NCBI RefSeq assembly: GCF_000615445.1
Contig: NZ_BALY01000005.1
Location: 26,103-90,102 of the forward strand
Direction of reading: 5' to 3'
DNA from: Lactobacillus hamsteri DSM 5661 = JCM 6256
GTDB taxonomy: Bacteria; Bacillota; Bacilli; Lactobacillales; Lactobacillaceae
Length of the DNA: 64,000 nucleotides
The notes beneath the pieces were generated by a model. It was not told the origin of the DNA. It worked only from the letters and a program-made list of their open reading frames with translations, and made no database searches. Each line of letters starts with the position of its first letter. The stretch's first letter is position 1. The position numbers and the translations under genes are program-made. Positions 36,164 to 45,147 of this stretch are shown here, in pieces.

Positions 36164-37312
36164 ATGAAAAAAAGATATATTTATTTAACGATCCTTATCA
36201 GTATTTCCCTATTAATTAGCGGATGCACTAAGCAAAGAAACGAAAAAAAGAGAAACTCTACTAATATTCTAAAAATTCAAAAAAATAAAAAGAAACCTGA
36301 TAAAGTTCAAAAAATACTCAACGCTATGTCCCTTGATGAAAAAATAGGTCAACTTTATTTTATTCATAGTAATGGAAACTTTTCGCAAACGAAAAATGAA
36401 ATAAACAAATATCAACTAGGTGGAATCGCCTTATTTGGACCTGATTTTAAAGATCGTACTAAAGAAAAATTTCATAAAGAAATCAAAGACTATCAAAAAA
36501 ATAGCCAGCACGGTTTATTCATCGGTACAGATCAAGAAGGTGGAACAGTCTCCAGGTTAAATACAAATCCCCAAATTACTGATCGAAGTTTTCCTAGTCC
36601 GCAAGAAATTTACCAAAAATCTGGTATTGCGGGAATTAAAAAAGAAAATTCCGAGGTTGCAAAACTTTTACATAAAAATGGGATTAATGTAAACTTCGCA
36701 CCTGTTGCTGATGTAGCCAAAAATTCTAATAGTTTTATTTATCAGCGAACTTTAGGAAAAAGTTATCAAGAAACTGCCAATTATATTCCTATTGCAGTTA
36801 AGGCCATTCAAAGTCAAAATGTTGCTGCTACCTTAAAGCATTTCCCAGGCTATGGTGATGCTGGCGATACACATACTGGCTTTGCACAAATTAACAAGCC
36901 TTTCAATAAATACGAAGAAAATGATTTATTGCCATTTAGAGCGGGAATTAAAGCAAAAGTCGATAATATCATGATTTCACACATTATTATTAAAAATCTA
37001 GATGCTCAATATCCTGCATCCCTTTCACCACTCGTTCATCAATTTTTGCGTAAAAAGATGCATTATACTGGTTTAATTATGACTGATGATTTAGAAATGG
37101 GCGCCATAACGCAATTTGCTCAAAAACATTCACTAAATGCGGATGTCTTAGCATTACAAGCTGGCAATGACATTTTATTAGGTGGAAATCCCTCAACCGG
37201 AATTCCAGCCATTAAAAAAGCCATTCATAATAAGCAAATCTCAATGAAACAAGTTAATCATTCCGTTTATCGCATTCTAAAGCTGAAACAAAAACTACAT
37301 ATTCTAAAATGA
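36164..37312 (+). CDS. nagZ: Lipoprotein beta-N-acetylhexosaminidase, GH3 (NagZ-like)
   Basis: A 382-residue exported GH3 enzyme. The lipobox LISGC puts Cys near residue 21. The loop with the catalytic dyad reads KHFPGYGDAGDTHTG, and the nucleophile Asp is in MTDDLEMGAIT. GTDQEGGTVSRL is a substrate motif. NagZ enzymes release GlcNAc from muropeptides or, in Bacillus, from MurNAc-GlcNAc wall fragments outside the cell. The ATG at 36164 is preferred over an in-frame TTG at 36131, because the lipobox spacing and GAAAGTGAA fit. The MurNAc recycling operon lies 15 kb away on the other strand, so the enzyme could feed or compete with it. Confidence 0.88.
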   Translation: MKKRYIYLTILISISLLISGCTKQRNEKKRNSTNILKIQKNKKKPDKVQKILNAMSLDEKIGQLYFIHSNGNFSQTKNEINKYQLGGIALFGPDFKDRTKEKFHKEIKDYQKNSQHGLFIGTDQEGGTVSRLNTNPQITDRSFPSPQEIYQKSGIAGIKKENSEVAKLLHKNGINVNFAPVADVAKNSNSFIYQRTLGKSYQETANYIPIAVKAIQSQNVAATLKHFPGYGDAGDTHTGFAQINKPFNKYEENDLLPFRAGIKAKVDNIMISHIIIKNLDAQYPASLSPLVHQFLRKKMHYTGLIMTDDLEMGAITQFAQKHSLNADVLALQAGNDILLGGNPSTGIPAIKKAIHNKQISMKQVNHSVYRILKLKQKLHILK

Positions 37313-37345
37313 AAAAAGCTTCTGGATTCTCCAGAAACTTTTTTA
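37309..37345. terminator. Bidirectional terminator between nagZ-like and SEC10 genes
   Basis: AAAAAAGCTTCTGGA and TCCAGAAACTTTTTT form a stem around TTC. Confidence 0.9.
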
Positions 37346-37347
37346 TT

Positions 37348-40300
37348 TTAATCTTCAACTAATCGATCAACGTATTTCATTGATACCCATTGCTTTTCTG
37401 TACCAATACGGATCATTTCTTGGCCATTAACCCACTTAATAGCAATTACTTTCCAAGTTGTATTAGGATTAATAAACTTACCAGTAAAGTTACCATTTTC
37501 ATCAATTAATGGAATCATTCCCGAAGTAGAAATAATATGTGCTATGCCTTTAAATGCCTGTTCATCAGTATTCTTTGGATCAGCCTTTACATATTTTTCT
37601 GGAAGCCATTGATCATTGGTTCCAATTCTGTAAAAAAGTTGTCCGTTAATCATCATTTGTTCTAATGCTTGCCAGTTAGTATTAGTAGCAATAGTTTGAC
37701 CTGTTTCTTGTCCTTGATTATTGTATAAATTTACACGCCAGTTGCGATTATGATTAATTACTGGAACGTAAACCTTTTTAACAACCGTTTGGTTATAATT
37801 ATTTATCTTCTTATTAGAAACTTTTTTAAGAATAATTCGATGTGAATCATTTTGATAATTCTTAGCAGGATTAGTATCTTTTACAGAATAACTAATATTA
37901 GAAACAGGTTGAGAATCATCTGAAACTATAAATTGATCATTATTAGATTCTTCACCTAATTGTTCATCTTGGGAATCTTGTTCAGGCAAAATAACTTCTG
38001 TATCCTCAGAATCTTCATCATTTTCATTAGCTTGACTATTAGCTAAATCTACCAACTTTTGAGCTTGGTCAAGATTATCACTTGCTTGAGACAAATTATT
38101 TTGTTCATCAGTAAGCTTATTAGTTAATTCATCAACTAACTTAGCTTTTTCATCATAGTCTTTTTGACTCGCAGTTTGATCATTTAACGCCTGCTTTAAA
38201 GCAACCAAATGATTTTGATGTTTAGCCAAAACTTGTTTAGCAGTGTTAACTGCCTCTTCGGCTTCTTTAGCTAAATTATCTAATTTAGTTTGTTCAGCAG
38301 CAGCTTCATCTAAAATCTGTTTTTTATTAGCAGCCGTTTTAGTTAAACTATCTAAATTATCATGTTCTTGCTTAGCTACCTTTGCCTTAGCTTGATAATC
38401 AGAAACCAATATTTGATTTTCTTTATTGAAGTCATCAAGAGCCTGCTTAGCATTCTTCATTGCATCTTTATCATTAGCCAGATCTTGCTTTAATTGCTTC
38501 ATCTTTGCATTATCAGTATCTAATACTTGCTTATTAGAAGAAATCTGATCTTGAATATCTTTCAATTGTTTATTTGCTTGATCGTACGCAGTCTTAGCTG
38601 AAGTGTAAGCAATCTGCGTATTAACAGCTGTTTGACTCAAAGCTGCTAAGTTTTGTTTTAAATTGTTTAATTCAGTAAGTTTATCAGCACTTTGAGTTTT
38701 CAATTGATTTATTTGATCATTCAAAGTTTTATCAGCATCTGGATCGGCTTGCCAACTACCGCCATTGTTTTTAGAAGCCTCGACAATACCTGATATATAT
38801 CTGCCATTTCCTAGAGGAACTTTGCCAGACGTTACGTTAATAAAGTGAGTAGTTACAAAATCATGATCATCTTCTTTTTGATTAGATAAACTCAAGGCAT
38901 AAGTAGCTGGCATATCTCCTAAGAAATTATTAGCATGATGATATTCAGGAGCGGAGCCAGGATTGCAGACATTACCAAGAAACATCCCTTTTAAATTATC
39001 GTAAAGTTCCTTCTTCACTTGAGTCATTGTCATTTGCTTATCAAGTGGAGCATAAAAAGCATACATATCTTCAATATAATTTTGATCAATTGCTAGGCCA
39101 TGCTTTTTAGCTTCACGGACAATTCCTTCAACATAGTGTCCTTGGCGATTACTTCTACCATGCTCATCATAATCTTTAGCAATATCATTAGCCAAACTTT
39201 GAGTATTAATCCCGTAAGTCCATTTTGGCAAATTCAATTGTGAACGTGCATCATTAATAATTCTTAAAGTATATTCACTTAGTTGACGCGCTTGTGCCGG
39301 AGTAAGATTCTTAGGATCAACTTTCTCCTCATCTTCATCTTTTGACTCACTCTTAAATTGATTATGCTCATCTTTAAATGCTTTTTCTGATGAATTAACA
39401 ATTTGATTCCAGTTGGCATCAGTATCTTGATTATCTGCAGCTCTTAATTCATCGAGAGTAAATGGTAATTTTACGGTGTTTTCATAGTCTAAATTCCCAT
39501 TTGTTTGTTTTTCTAAAATTCCTAAGGTACCATTTTTGCCAAATTCTTGATCATAAGCAATTTGCTTTTGCGTAACTTTATTTAAGGCATCCGTTTTAGC
39601 ATCTTGAGCTTGAGTATTCTCATTAGTTGCAGAAATAAAATGTGTATTCGCTATTTCAGCTACTTTTTTAGCCGGATCTAATTTAGCTTGGGTATCAGAT
39701 AAATTCTTATTGTCTTGTTTAACTTGATAATCGTAATGATTATATTGCTGCATATCTTGATCAAATTTGTTTTGCGCATCTTCTTGATCTTGATTTAATT
39801 TTTCGGCTTTAGTTTGATCAATTTTTTCTTGGGCAGCCTTAGCAACTTGATCAGCATTTTGAGTTTTTTCAGCTTGAGCATTTTGAGCTACAGAAACTTG
39901 GTTATATTCATTTTGGGCAGAAATAACTGCGGACTTATGAGCTGAAGCATTATTCGCAAAGTTATCTGCAGACTTTTGCGTATTTTGAATTACTTCTTGT
40001 TGCTTAGCGATCTGCTTTTCAATTTCTTGAATATTACCATTTTTTTCTAGCTCAGCTACATTTTGATTTGCTTGATCTAACGCAGCCTTAGATTTATTAG
40101 CTACATCTTGAGCGGATTGAAGATTCTCTTGAGCATTATTTACAATTTCTTTTTGGGAATTATAAGTATCTTGTGCTTTTTGCAAATTGTTTTGTACAGC
40201 TTGAGAATTAGTTGTACTTTCTTCAGAAGTATTAACCGTATCAGCTTTAACTACTTGCGAAATATTCTGCGTCTGAACGGTTCCTAAAGCAATTCCCGCT

Positions 40301-40356
40301 GTTAATGCAGTGCTGGCAATCATGGCAGATTTATTATTGAACATTTTTGTAGACAT
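37348..40356 (-). CDS. SEC10/PgrA-like surface exclusion protein with C-terminal SLAP domains
   Basis: A 1002-residue secreted protein. A signal peptide ends near residue 38 (VVKA). A long heptad coiled coil (about 50-270) follows. A CAP-like SEC10/PgrA domain lies near 345-510 (TLRIINDARSQLNLPKWTYG, GHYVEGIVREAKKHGL, FLGDMPATYALSLS). A second coiled coil spans about 520-770 and an acidic linker to about 830. Two SLAP wall-binding domains finish the protein (WRVNLYNNQGQETGQ..., then TSGMIPLIDENGNF...WVSMKYVDRL). There is no LPXTG, so attachment is probably non-covalent. The ribosome site GGAAGAGG is buried in a leader hairpin. Related proteins block plasmid transfer or act as adhesins. Its leader has a second copy at 48.8 kb. 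Confidence 0.9.
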   Translation of the reverse strand: MSTKMFNNKSAMIASTALTAGIALGTVQTQNISQVVKADTVNTSEESTTNSQAVQNNLQKAQDTYNSQKEIVNNAQENLQSAQDVANKSKAALDQANQNVAELEKNGNIQEIEKQIAKQQEVIQNTQKSADNFANNASAHKSAVISAQNEYNQVSVAQNAQAEKTQNADQVAKAAQEKIDQTKAEKLNQDQEDAQNKFDQDMQQYNHYDYQVKQDNKNLSDTQAKLDPAKKVAEIANTHFISATNENTQAQDAKTDALNKVTQKQIAYDQEFGKNGTLGILEKQTNGNLDYENTVKLPFTLDELRAADNQDTDANWNQIVNSSEKAFKDEHNQFKSESKDEDEEKVDPKNLTPAQARQLSEYTLRIINDARSQLNLPKWTYGINTQSLANDIAKDYDEHGRSNRQGHYVEGIVREAKKHGLAIDQNYIEDMYAFYAPLDKQMTMTQVKKELYDNLKGMFLGNVCNPGSAPEYHHANNFLGDMPATYALSLSNQKEDDHDFVTTHFINVTSGKVPLGNGRYISGIVEASKNNGGSWQADPDADKTLNDQINQLKTQSADKLTELNNLKQNLAALSQTAVNTQIAYTSAKTAYDQANKQLKDIQDQISSNKQVLDTDNAKMKQLKQDLANDKDAMKNAKQALDDFNKENQILVSDYQAKAKVAKQEHDNLDSLTKTAANKKQILDEAAAEQTKLDNLAKEAEEAVNTAKQVLAKHQNHLVALKQALNDQTASQKDYDEKAKLVDELTNKLTDEQNNLSQASDNLDQAQKLVDLANSQANENDEDSEDTEVILPEQDSQDEQLGEESNNDQFIVSDDSQPVSNISYSVKDTNPAKNYQNDSHRIILKKVSNKKINNYNQTVVKKVYVPVINHNRNWRVNLYNNQGQETGQTIATNTNWQALEQMMINGQLFYRIGTNDQWLPEKYVKADPKNTDEQAFKGIAHIISTSGMIPLIDENGNFTGKFINPNTTWKVIAIKWVNGQEMIRIGTEKQWVSMKYVDRLVED

Positions 40357-40366
40357 AAATAAAAAC

Positions 40367-40409
40367 CTCTTCCTAAAAAATGAAGAGCTAGATCTATTTT
40401 TAAGAAGAG
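40367..40409 (-). promoter_or_regulatory. Hairpin sequestering the ribosome site of the SEC10-like gene
   Basis: On the minus strand CTCTTCTTAAAAA pairs over 13 bases with TTTTTAGGAAGAG, which contains the ribosome site. The loop is about 17 bases. The matching hairpin exists in the second leader copy at 48784-48830 with a different sequence, so the pairing is supported by covariation. Confidence 0.7.
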
Positions 40410-40436
40410 ATTGCTTATTTTATTCCTAAAAAAGTG

Positions 40437-40595
40437 CACAAAAATAGCATTGAAACTAGAAAAAGCTCCAATGCTTGTTAATATCACGATTAATAAAGGA
40501 TTGAGTTTTCTCTTCCATAAAAATTAGTATTTAGCTTTTTGTTTGAACACTTTTAATATACTGTTTTTGAAAAGAAAAATCAATACTTTTTATAT
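40437..40595 (-). ncRNA. Promoter and transcribed leader RNA element, copy 1
   Basis: TTGATT, 17 bases and TATATT form a promoter (about 40551-40580). Transcription would begin near GTGTTCAAACAAAAAG and run about 110 bases to a hairpin (AGCATTGGA...TTTCAATGCT) followed by ATTTTT. This could be a small RNA or an attenuator, with the SEC10-like gene about 80 bases downstream. The whole arrangement repeats at 48846-49000. Confidence 0.65.
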
Positions 40596-40596
40596 A

Positions 40597-41850
40597 TTAG
40601 TCATCTGAATCGGCATCTTTACCTGCCATAATGTTGGCAAAAGCATTTCTAACATCTTTATTAGAAGTTTCTTTAACCATACATGCATCCCCATTAGTCG
40701 TTTGATCAACCAAGGCTACAGGCTGATTATCATGAATTGCAAATAAATAAGTAATATGCTGCTCAGGATTTCCTACATTGCAATTAAAAATAGAAACAAC
40801 GTGATAATCGTAATCCTTCTTTAATTCTGGATCCCAACCAATATCGATCTCTGTACTATCATCGTCATCATCATCGCCTTCTGAATAGAGTTTGAAAGTA
40901 CGATCTTCTAAATCGTCAGGATATTTTTCACCAGCAATATTTTCAATAGAATTTTCACCATCGTATTCTTCATATTTTTGCTTCATTTTTTTACCAAATG
41001 AAGCCATGAAATCGGCAAGTTCTTCTTCTTTATCATCATTCCAAGTTAAATCTTTTGCCTTGTCAGTTGATGAATTCGTATCCTTATCACTTGAGCTGCT
41101 TGATTGACTTGAGTCATCGCTACTTTTGGCAGTCTTTTTACTTACATTGACTTGCTTAACAATGGTTTGAACTTTATTTTTTGCAGTATTATTATCGCTA
41201 ACTTTCTTAGCCAAAGCTGGGAAGAATACTTCCTTACCCACTCCTTTACGACTAACAAAAGTAACTTTTGACTGAGCAGGATGAGCAACATCAGAAACAA
41301 CATAACCCACATTAGGAGAAACGACATAAACTGCCCCACCATTTGGAGCTTGAACATCATAGTCACCAAAACGATACTCAGGAACTGATTGAATATGTAA
41401 ATCACCATTTTCTGCAGCATCAAAAGCTTGGTTCCAATCTGGATCATCCATAAAATGCATATGAGCAAAAGATATAGTTAAACCAGCCATGTCATCAGGT
41501 GATAAATTATTATCTTTAAAGCCTAATTTTTTAGCTGTTTCATCAAATTTAGCATTTTTATTGCCAATAAATGGCAAACTCATAGCATGATTTTGACTTT
41601 GAAGCGTGAAGAACACCATACCACCAGCCGCAATTAAAATAATGTAGGTAGCAGCGATTAAACAATTATGTCTAATTCGCTTATTTTTTGTACTCTTATT
41701 AACTGTTTTTTTAAGTGGTGCATTTGACTGAACAGGATTATTTTGTGTTTGAGAACGCGCTGCTGGAACTTGAGACACATCTGCACCACAGCGATCACAA
41801 AACTTATCATTAGCTGTTAATTTTTTACCACATTTAGGACAAAACTTCAT
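40597..41850 (-). CDS. Zinc-ribbon membrane protein with YAH-type extracytoplasmic domain
   Basis: A 417-residue protein. The N-terminal zinc ribbon (FCPKCGKKL...FCDRCGADV) is cytoplasmic, then a basic stretch and one membrane helix (about 60-80). The extracytoplasmic part starts with the domain shared by neighbours: GLTISFAHMHFMDDPDWNQAF, then AENGDLHI, YRFGDYDVQ and VYVVSPNVGYVVSD (about 120-225). A Ser/Asp-rich linker follows. The C-terminal domain (about 290-417) is acidic. I know no function. It is co-transcribed with the gene 19 bases upstream. GAGGAAAG is the ribosome site. Zinc ribbons of this type often sit in proteins that assemble membrane complexes. Confidence 0.75.
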   Translation of the reverse strand: MKFCPKCGKKLTANDKFCDRCGADVSQVPAARSQTQNNPVQSNAPLKKTVNKSTKNKRIRHNCLIAATYIILIAAGGMVFFTLQSQNHAMSLPFIGNKNAKFDETAKKLGFKDNNLSPDDMAGLTISFAHMHFMDDPDWNQAFDAAENGDLHIQSVPEYRFGDYDVQAPNGGAVYVVSPNVGYVVSDVAHPAQSKVTFVSRKGVGKEVFFPALAKKVSDNNTAKNKVQTIVKQVNVSKKTAKSSDDSSQSSSSSDKDTNSSTDKAKDLTWNDDKEEELADFMASFGKKMKQKYEEYDGENSIENIAGEKYPDDLEDRTFKLYSEGDDDDDDSTEIDIGWDPELKKDYDYHVVSIFNCNVGNPEQHITYLFAIHDNQPVALVDQTTNGDACMVKETSNKDVRNAFANIMAGKDADSDD

Positions 41851-41869
41851 AACTTTCCTCTATCGCTTT

Positions 41870-42946
41870 CTATTCATCTATTTTTCCCATTAACTTAGTT
41901 TCATCATCGTCACCAGCATATTTTTCCGAAATTTGTTTAGCAACTTGTGGATTCTTAAAATATACACCGGCTATTGCAGTTGAAACATTAACTAAACATT
42001 CAATCCCATCAATATGCTTCAAAGAATAACTATTTGCATCTATTTCTAAACTCTGAGCAGGAAGAATAGAAAAACCTTTGCTATCATTTTCTAAAGCAAA
42101 ATATTTACCATAATATTTCTTACCAAATGCTTTTAATTCTTTTCCTGTTTCTGGCTTATTAGTAAGCTTATAAATAGTTTTTCCATCTACCGAGTTATTT
42201 GTAATCTTAAAAGTATTACCCAATTTTTCTGCAAACAAACCTGCCGCATACCAAGTCCCCTGTAAACGAGGAGAAATTTGAACTGTCTGTAAGCCCTGAT
42301 TATCATTTTCTCCGTCATTCTTCTTTTCATCTGAATTATCCGATGAACTTGCAGCATCTGCTTGCTTTTCATCATTAGTAGATGGCTTCTCTTGTTCTTT
42401 AACTTGATTTTCAACAGTAATCTTTGAACTTACCTTATTCCATTCGTTAACTTTCCCTTCGGATTTAACATAACGATAAGCCGTATGAACATCAACATGT
42501 CCTAATTGCTCATTACTGTCTCCGAATACGAAAGAACTCTTTTTTAAATTATCTGCATCAGTAACAATTAAAGCCCCAGCATCATTTAATACATACAAGC
42601 TCTGCGTTCCTTGAGGCTCAACCGTCTTATTCGAATCAGAAAAAGTATATTTATCATATTTTTGAATTGTTAAATTGCCATTTTCAGCTTGTTGATAAAT
42701 ATTATTCCAATTTGGATTATCTGAGTATCTTAAGTGTGCGTAAACAATCGATAAACCCACTGCTTGCCTAATACTCAATCCAGCTAGCTCATCCTTTTTG
42801 GTTACTTTTTCGATCTTATTGCTAGGCTTCATTATTCGATCTTCTTTTTGATGGTTCATATAAGCCAAAGCAAAAAAGGCTATTAATAAGATAATTATTA
42901 TACTAATCGCTAACCAAATACCCTTATTTTGTTTTCTTTCATTCAT
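41870..42946 (-). CDS. Membrane protein with YAH-type domain and lipocalin-like C-terminus
   Basis: A 358-residue single-pass protein with no zinc ribbon. One membrane helix spans about 12-30. The shared domain follows (GLSIVYAHLRYSDNPNWNNIY, AENGNLTIQKYDKYTFSD, SLYVLNDAGALIVTD; about 60-165). After a Ser/Asp/Glu linker, residues about 225-330 start with SPRLQGTWYAAGLFAEKL and resemble the small secreted proteins at 51196-51717 and 58313-58702 in the P-x-x-x-G-x-W motif. First gene of a two-gene unit. GGGAG is the ribosome site. Confidence 0.72.
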   Translation of the reverse strand: MNERKQNKGIWLAISIIIILLIAFFALAYMNHQKEDRIMKPSNKIEKVTKKDELAGLSIRQAVGLSIVYAHLRYSDNPNWNNIYQQAENGNLTIQKYDKYTFSDSNKTVEPQGTQSLYVLNDAGALIVTDADNLKKSSFVFGDSNEQLGHVDVHTAYRYVKSEGKVNEWNKVSSKITVENQVKEQEKPSTNDEKQADAASSSDNSDEKKNDGENDNQGLQTVQISPRLQGTWYAAGLFAEKLGNTFKITNNSVDGKTIYKLTNKPETGKELKAFGKKYYGKYFALENDSKGFSILPAQSLEIDANSYSLKHIDGIECLVNVSTAIAGVYFKNPQVAKQISEKYAGDDDETKLMGKIDE

Positions 42947-43017
42947 ATCTATATTTTTTCTCCCAATACTTCACTTTCTCAATCATTAAACATTCTACTC
43001 CCAATGTATTTAAGGCA

Positions 43018-43048
43018 CAAAAAAAAGTTCCAGACTAATCTGGAACCA
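43018..43048 (-). terminator. Rho-independent terminator after the 43174-45033 gene
   Basis: On the minus strand GGTTCCAGATTA and TCTGGAACTTTTTTTT form a stem with a T run, about 130 bases after the stop. Confidence 0.8.
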
Positions 43049-43063
43049 ACTCAATCTTAAAAT

Positions 43064-43130
43064 ATAAAAAATGTTCAAACAAAAAAATACTAATTTTTAA
43101 GAAAGAGCACGAGGATTTGCCTCACACGTA
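43064..43130 (+). repeat. Partial, inverted third copy of the leader RNA element
   Basis: GTTCAAACAAAAAAATACTA and ATTTTTAAGAAAGAG match the first 50 bases of the leader RNAs at 40.5 and 48.9 kb, but on the opposite strand and without their terminator hairpin. No gene follows it on the plus strand. It looks like a fragment left by rearrangement. Confidence 0.55.
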
Positions 43131-43173
43131 TTGTAACAGATAAATTTTATATTTACTATCAAAATGAACAAAT

Positions 43174-45033
43174 CTAATTAATTTCTTCATCAGTAAAAGA
43201 AAGTTCATTAGCGATTTTTTTCACTTTGTTCCATTCACCATTACTTTTTATCTGCCGTAACATTTGATAAGTATAAACATGAACTGGATTATCTTTAGGA
43301 TCATTTTGATCGGGATCAAAGAAAGTAACTAAACGATCACCATTGCTTTTATCTTGGAATCCAAAGCCTACGTCTTTTTCTAAAACATACACATAGTTCT
43401 TGCCTTGTGCGGTTACAGTCGCATCACCGAAAGTATAATCTTTATACCGTGAAACATTATAGTTGCTAGATTCAACTTGATCATATGCACTTTGCCATTG
43501 TCCGTCTAATTTCATATCAGCATATACCAAACTTAAAGCGACAGTTTGTTTATTTGTTAAATTTCGAGCTTGTGATTTAATCGATGTTTTTGCTTGTTGA
43601 CTTGAGTTTTGACTTTGATTTGAATTCAATTGTAAAAACTCGTAACCAATTCCTGCTAAGACAATTATTCCAATTATTGCAAAACACCAAGTTAAGAACT
43701 TCATGCCTTTTCCCATTTTACGGGAAGGTTCAGGTTCTGGCTGAACTGGTATTGCTTGAGTAATTTGAATTGGCTGCGTTGGCTGTTGAATGATAACAGG
43801 TTGTGTTTTCTTAGGAACTGGATGATCCTTTTGATACATATAATCTCTAAATGAAATTATATTTACTGGATTCAATCGTGGCTTTTGGTACCAATTTCGA
43901 TGCTTATTTTGTTCATCAGTAATTTGAATATCCGCATAAGCTACTAATTTACTTGGATGCTGATAAGTATTAACAAGATAAACTAATAAATCATGATATT
44001 GTTGTAAATCCGCCAAAGCCGAAGCCTGATTGAAACGAGCAACTTTATTATTATGAGAACCAATATTGCCATAATTTTTTATTGAAAAGCAAAGATTCAT
44101 TATTCGTTGTGGTAATAAACGCAAGTGAGCAATATAACCTAATTGATTGCTCAAAATTGCTCTATTCCAATCGGGACCAGGATTAATTTGATTTAAAGAA
44201 AGCAAATCATCCGTAATCATTTCCAATCCCTGTCTAATCGTATTAGACATTTGCTTATAAAAGGCTTGTTTATAAAGGGTCAACGCCTCATTAATACTAT
44301 TATAAAAAGGCTTCATCAATGAATTATTAGCTATAAAAGAGAAATCTAAATCTTCAGGTTGCGGATTTACGAATTCTGGTTGAGAGTTTGGTAAAGCCTT
44401 CTTTGCTTCAACAGGTTTAGTTGGATTCTTTGTTTGGATACTATTTTGAGCATTATTTTGGATACTATAATGAACGCTCCGCTCACCTGTAGTACCATCA
44501 GGGAAAATCACTTTAATTTTTGCGTTTGTATACTTATTTTGATCTGTGTCCGGCGGATAAATCCATTGATATTTTGTGTCCTCAGGAAAGTCCTTTCCAT
44601 TTTTAAATACTTTCTTCAAATCTTTTTCAGCAGGAACTGGACTTCCCTTGGCAATTACCAATCCCTTTTTAACACTCAGATCATAATTTGCTTTATTAGA
44701 ATTTTGACTTTCGTGTTTCTGCTTAGAATCTGGTAAAACATTTTCAGATAAATCATTATTAGTAAATCTGGATAATCCCTTTGACTCTTTTTCTACATGT
44801 GCTTTATTCCAGTTAGTATCTTCCTTAGCAAGCCATTCAGTCTGCCCACCAATTCGATAAAAAATTTTCCCATTAATTTCTTTAACTTCAAAAACAGAAA
44901 CTACTTCACCGTTTTTCCTAGTATGAGTTTGTTTAACTCCAGCCGAATTATATAAATTAACATCTTGGCCATTAGATGAAACTATCTTTACTTTTTCTCT
45001 AAGTGTCGGTTCTTTTGAACAATCAAATACCAA
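43174..45033 (-). CDS. Mosaic membrane protein: SLAP-like, Rib-like, DUF4145-like, membrane helix and YAH-type domain
   Basis: A 619-residue protein with no signal peptide. Segments in order: an SLAP-like domain (about 15-75, VKIVSSNGQDVNLYNSAG...FYRIGGQTEWL); a Rib/YPDG-like domain (about 120-195, VKKGLVIAKGSPV...KVIFPDGTTGERSV); a helical DUF4145-like domain (about 250-385, NYGNIGSHNN); a Pro/Gln-rich linker; one membrane helix (about 445-465); and the YAH-type domain (about 490-610, VALSLVYADMKLDGQWQSAY). Normally extracellular modules therefore precede the only membrane segment. The TTG at 45033 is chosen because AAGGGGAA lies 6 bases upstream. An in-frame GTG at 45069 would fall almost on the transcription start implied by TATAAT. 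Function unknown. Confidence 0.68.
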   Translation of the reverse strand: MVFDCSKEPTLREKVKIVSSNGQDVNLYNSAGVKQTHTRKNGEVVSVFEVKEINGKIFYRIGGQTEWLAKEDTNWNKAHVEKESKGLSRFTNNDLSENVLPDSKQKHESQNSNKANYDLSVKKGLVIAKGSPVPAEKDLKKVFKNGKDFPEDTKYQWIYPPDTDQNKYTNAKIKVIFPDGTTGERSVHYSIQNNAQNSIQTKNPTKPVEAKKALPNSQPEFVNPQPEDLDFSFIANNSLMKPFYNSINEALTLYKQAFYKQMSNTIRQGLEMITDDLLSLNQINPGPDWNRAILSNQLGYIAHLRLLPQRIMNLCFSIKNYGNIGSHNNKVARFNQASALADLQQYHDLLVYLVNTYQHPSKLVAYADIQITDEQNKHRNWYQKPRLNPVNIISFRDYMYQKDHPVPKKTQPVIIQQPTQPIQITQAIPVQPEPEPSRKMGKGMKFLTWCFAIIGIIVLAGIGYEFLQLNSNQSQNSSQQAKTSIKSQARNLTNKQTVALSLVYADMKLDGQWQSAYDQVESSNYNVSRYKDYTFGDATVTAQGKNYVYVLEKDVGFGFQDKSNGDRLVTFFDPDQNDPKDNPVHVYTYQMLRQIKSNGEWNKVKKIANELSFTDEEIN

Positions 45034-45092
45034 ATTAATTCCCCTTATTAATTTCTTCTTATTCCCCACTTTATCTACTAAATTATAGCAAA

Positions 45093-45129
45093 TAAAAAAG
45101 TCGTTAAATCAATGAAGATCTAACGGCTT
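45093..45129 (-). terminator. Rho-independent terminator after the 45148-45918 gene
   Basis: On the minus strand GCCGTTAGAT and GATTTAACGAC form the stem, followed by TTTTTT. It separates the three-gene unit upstream from the next unit downstream. Confidence 0.8.
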
Positions 45130-45147
45130 TAATACTAAATATTTAAA

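Noticed and set aside
45034..45069. GTG start for the mosaic protein
   Set aside because: It would leave almost no leader after TATAAT and has no ribosome site, while the TTG at 45033 has AAGGGGAA.
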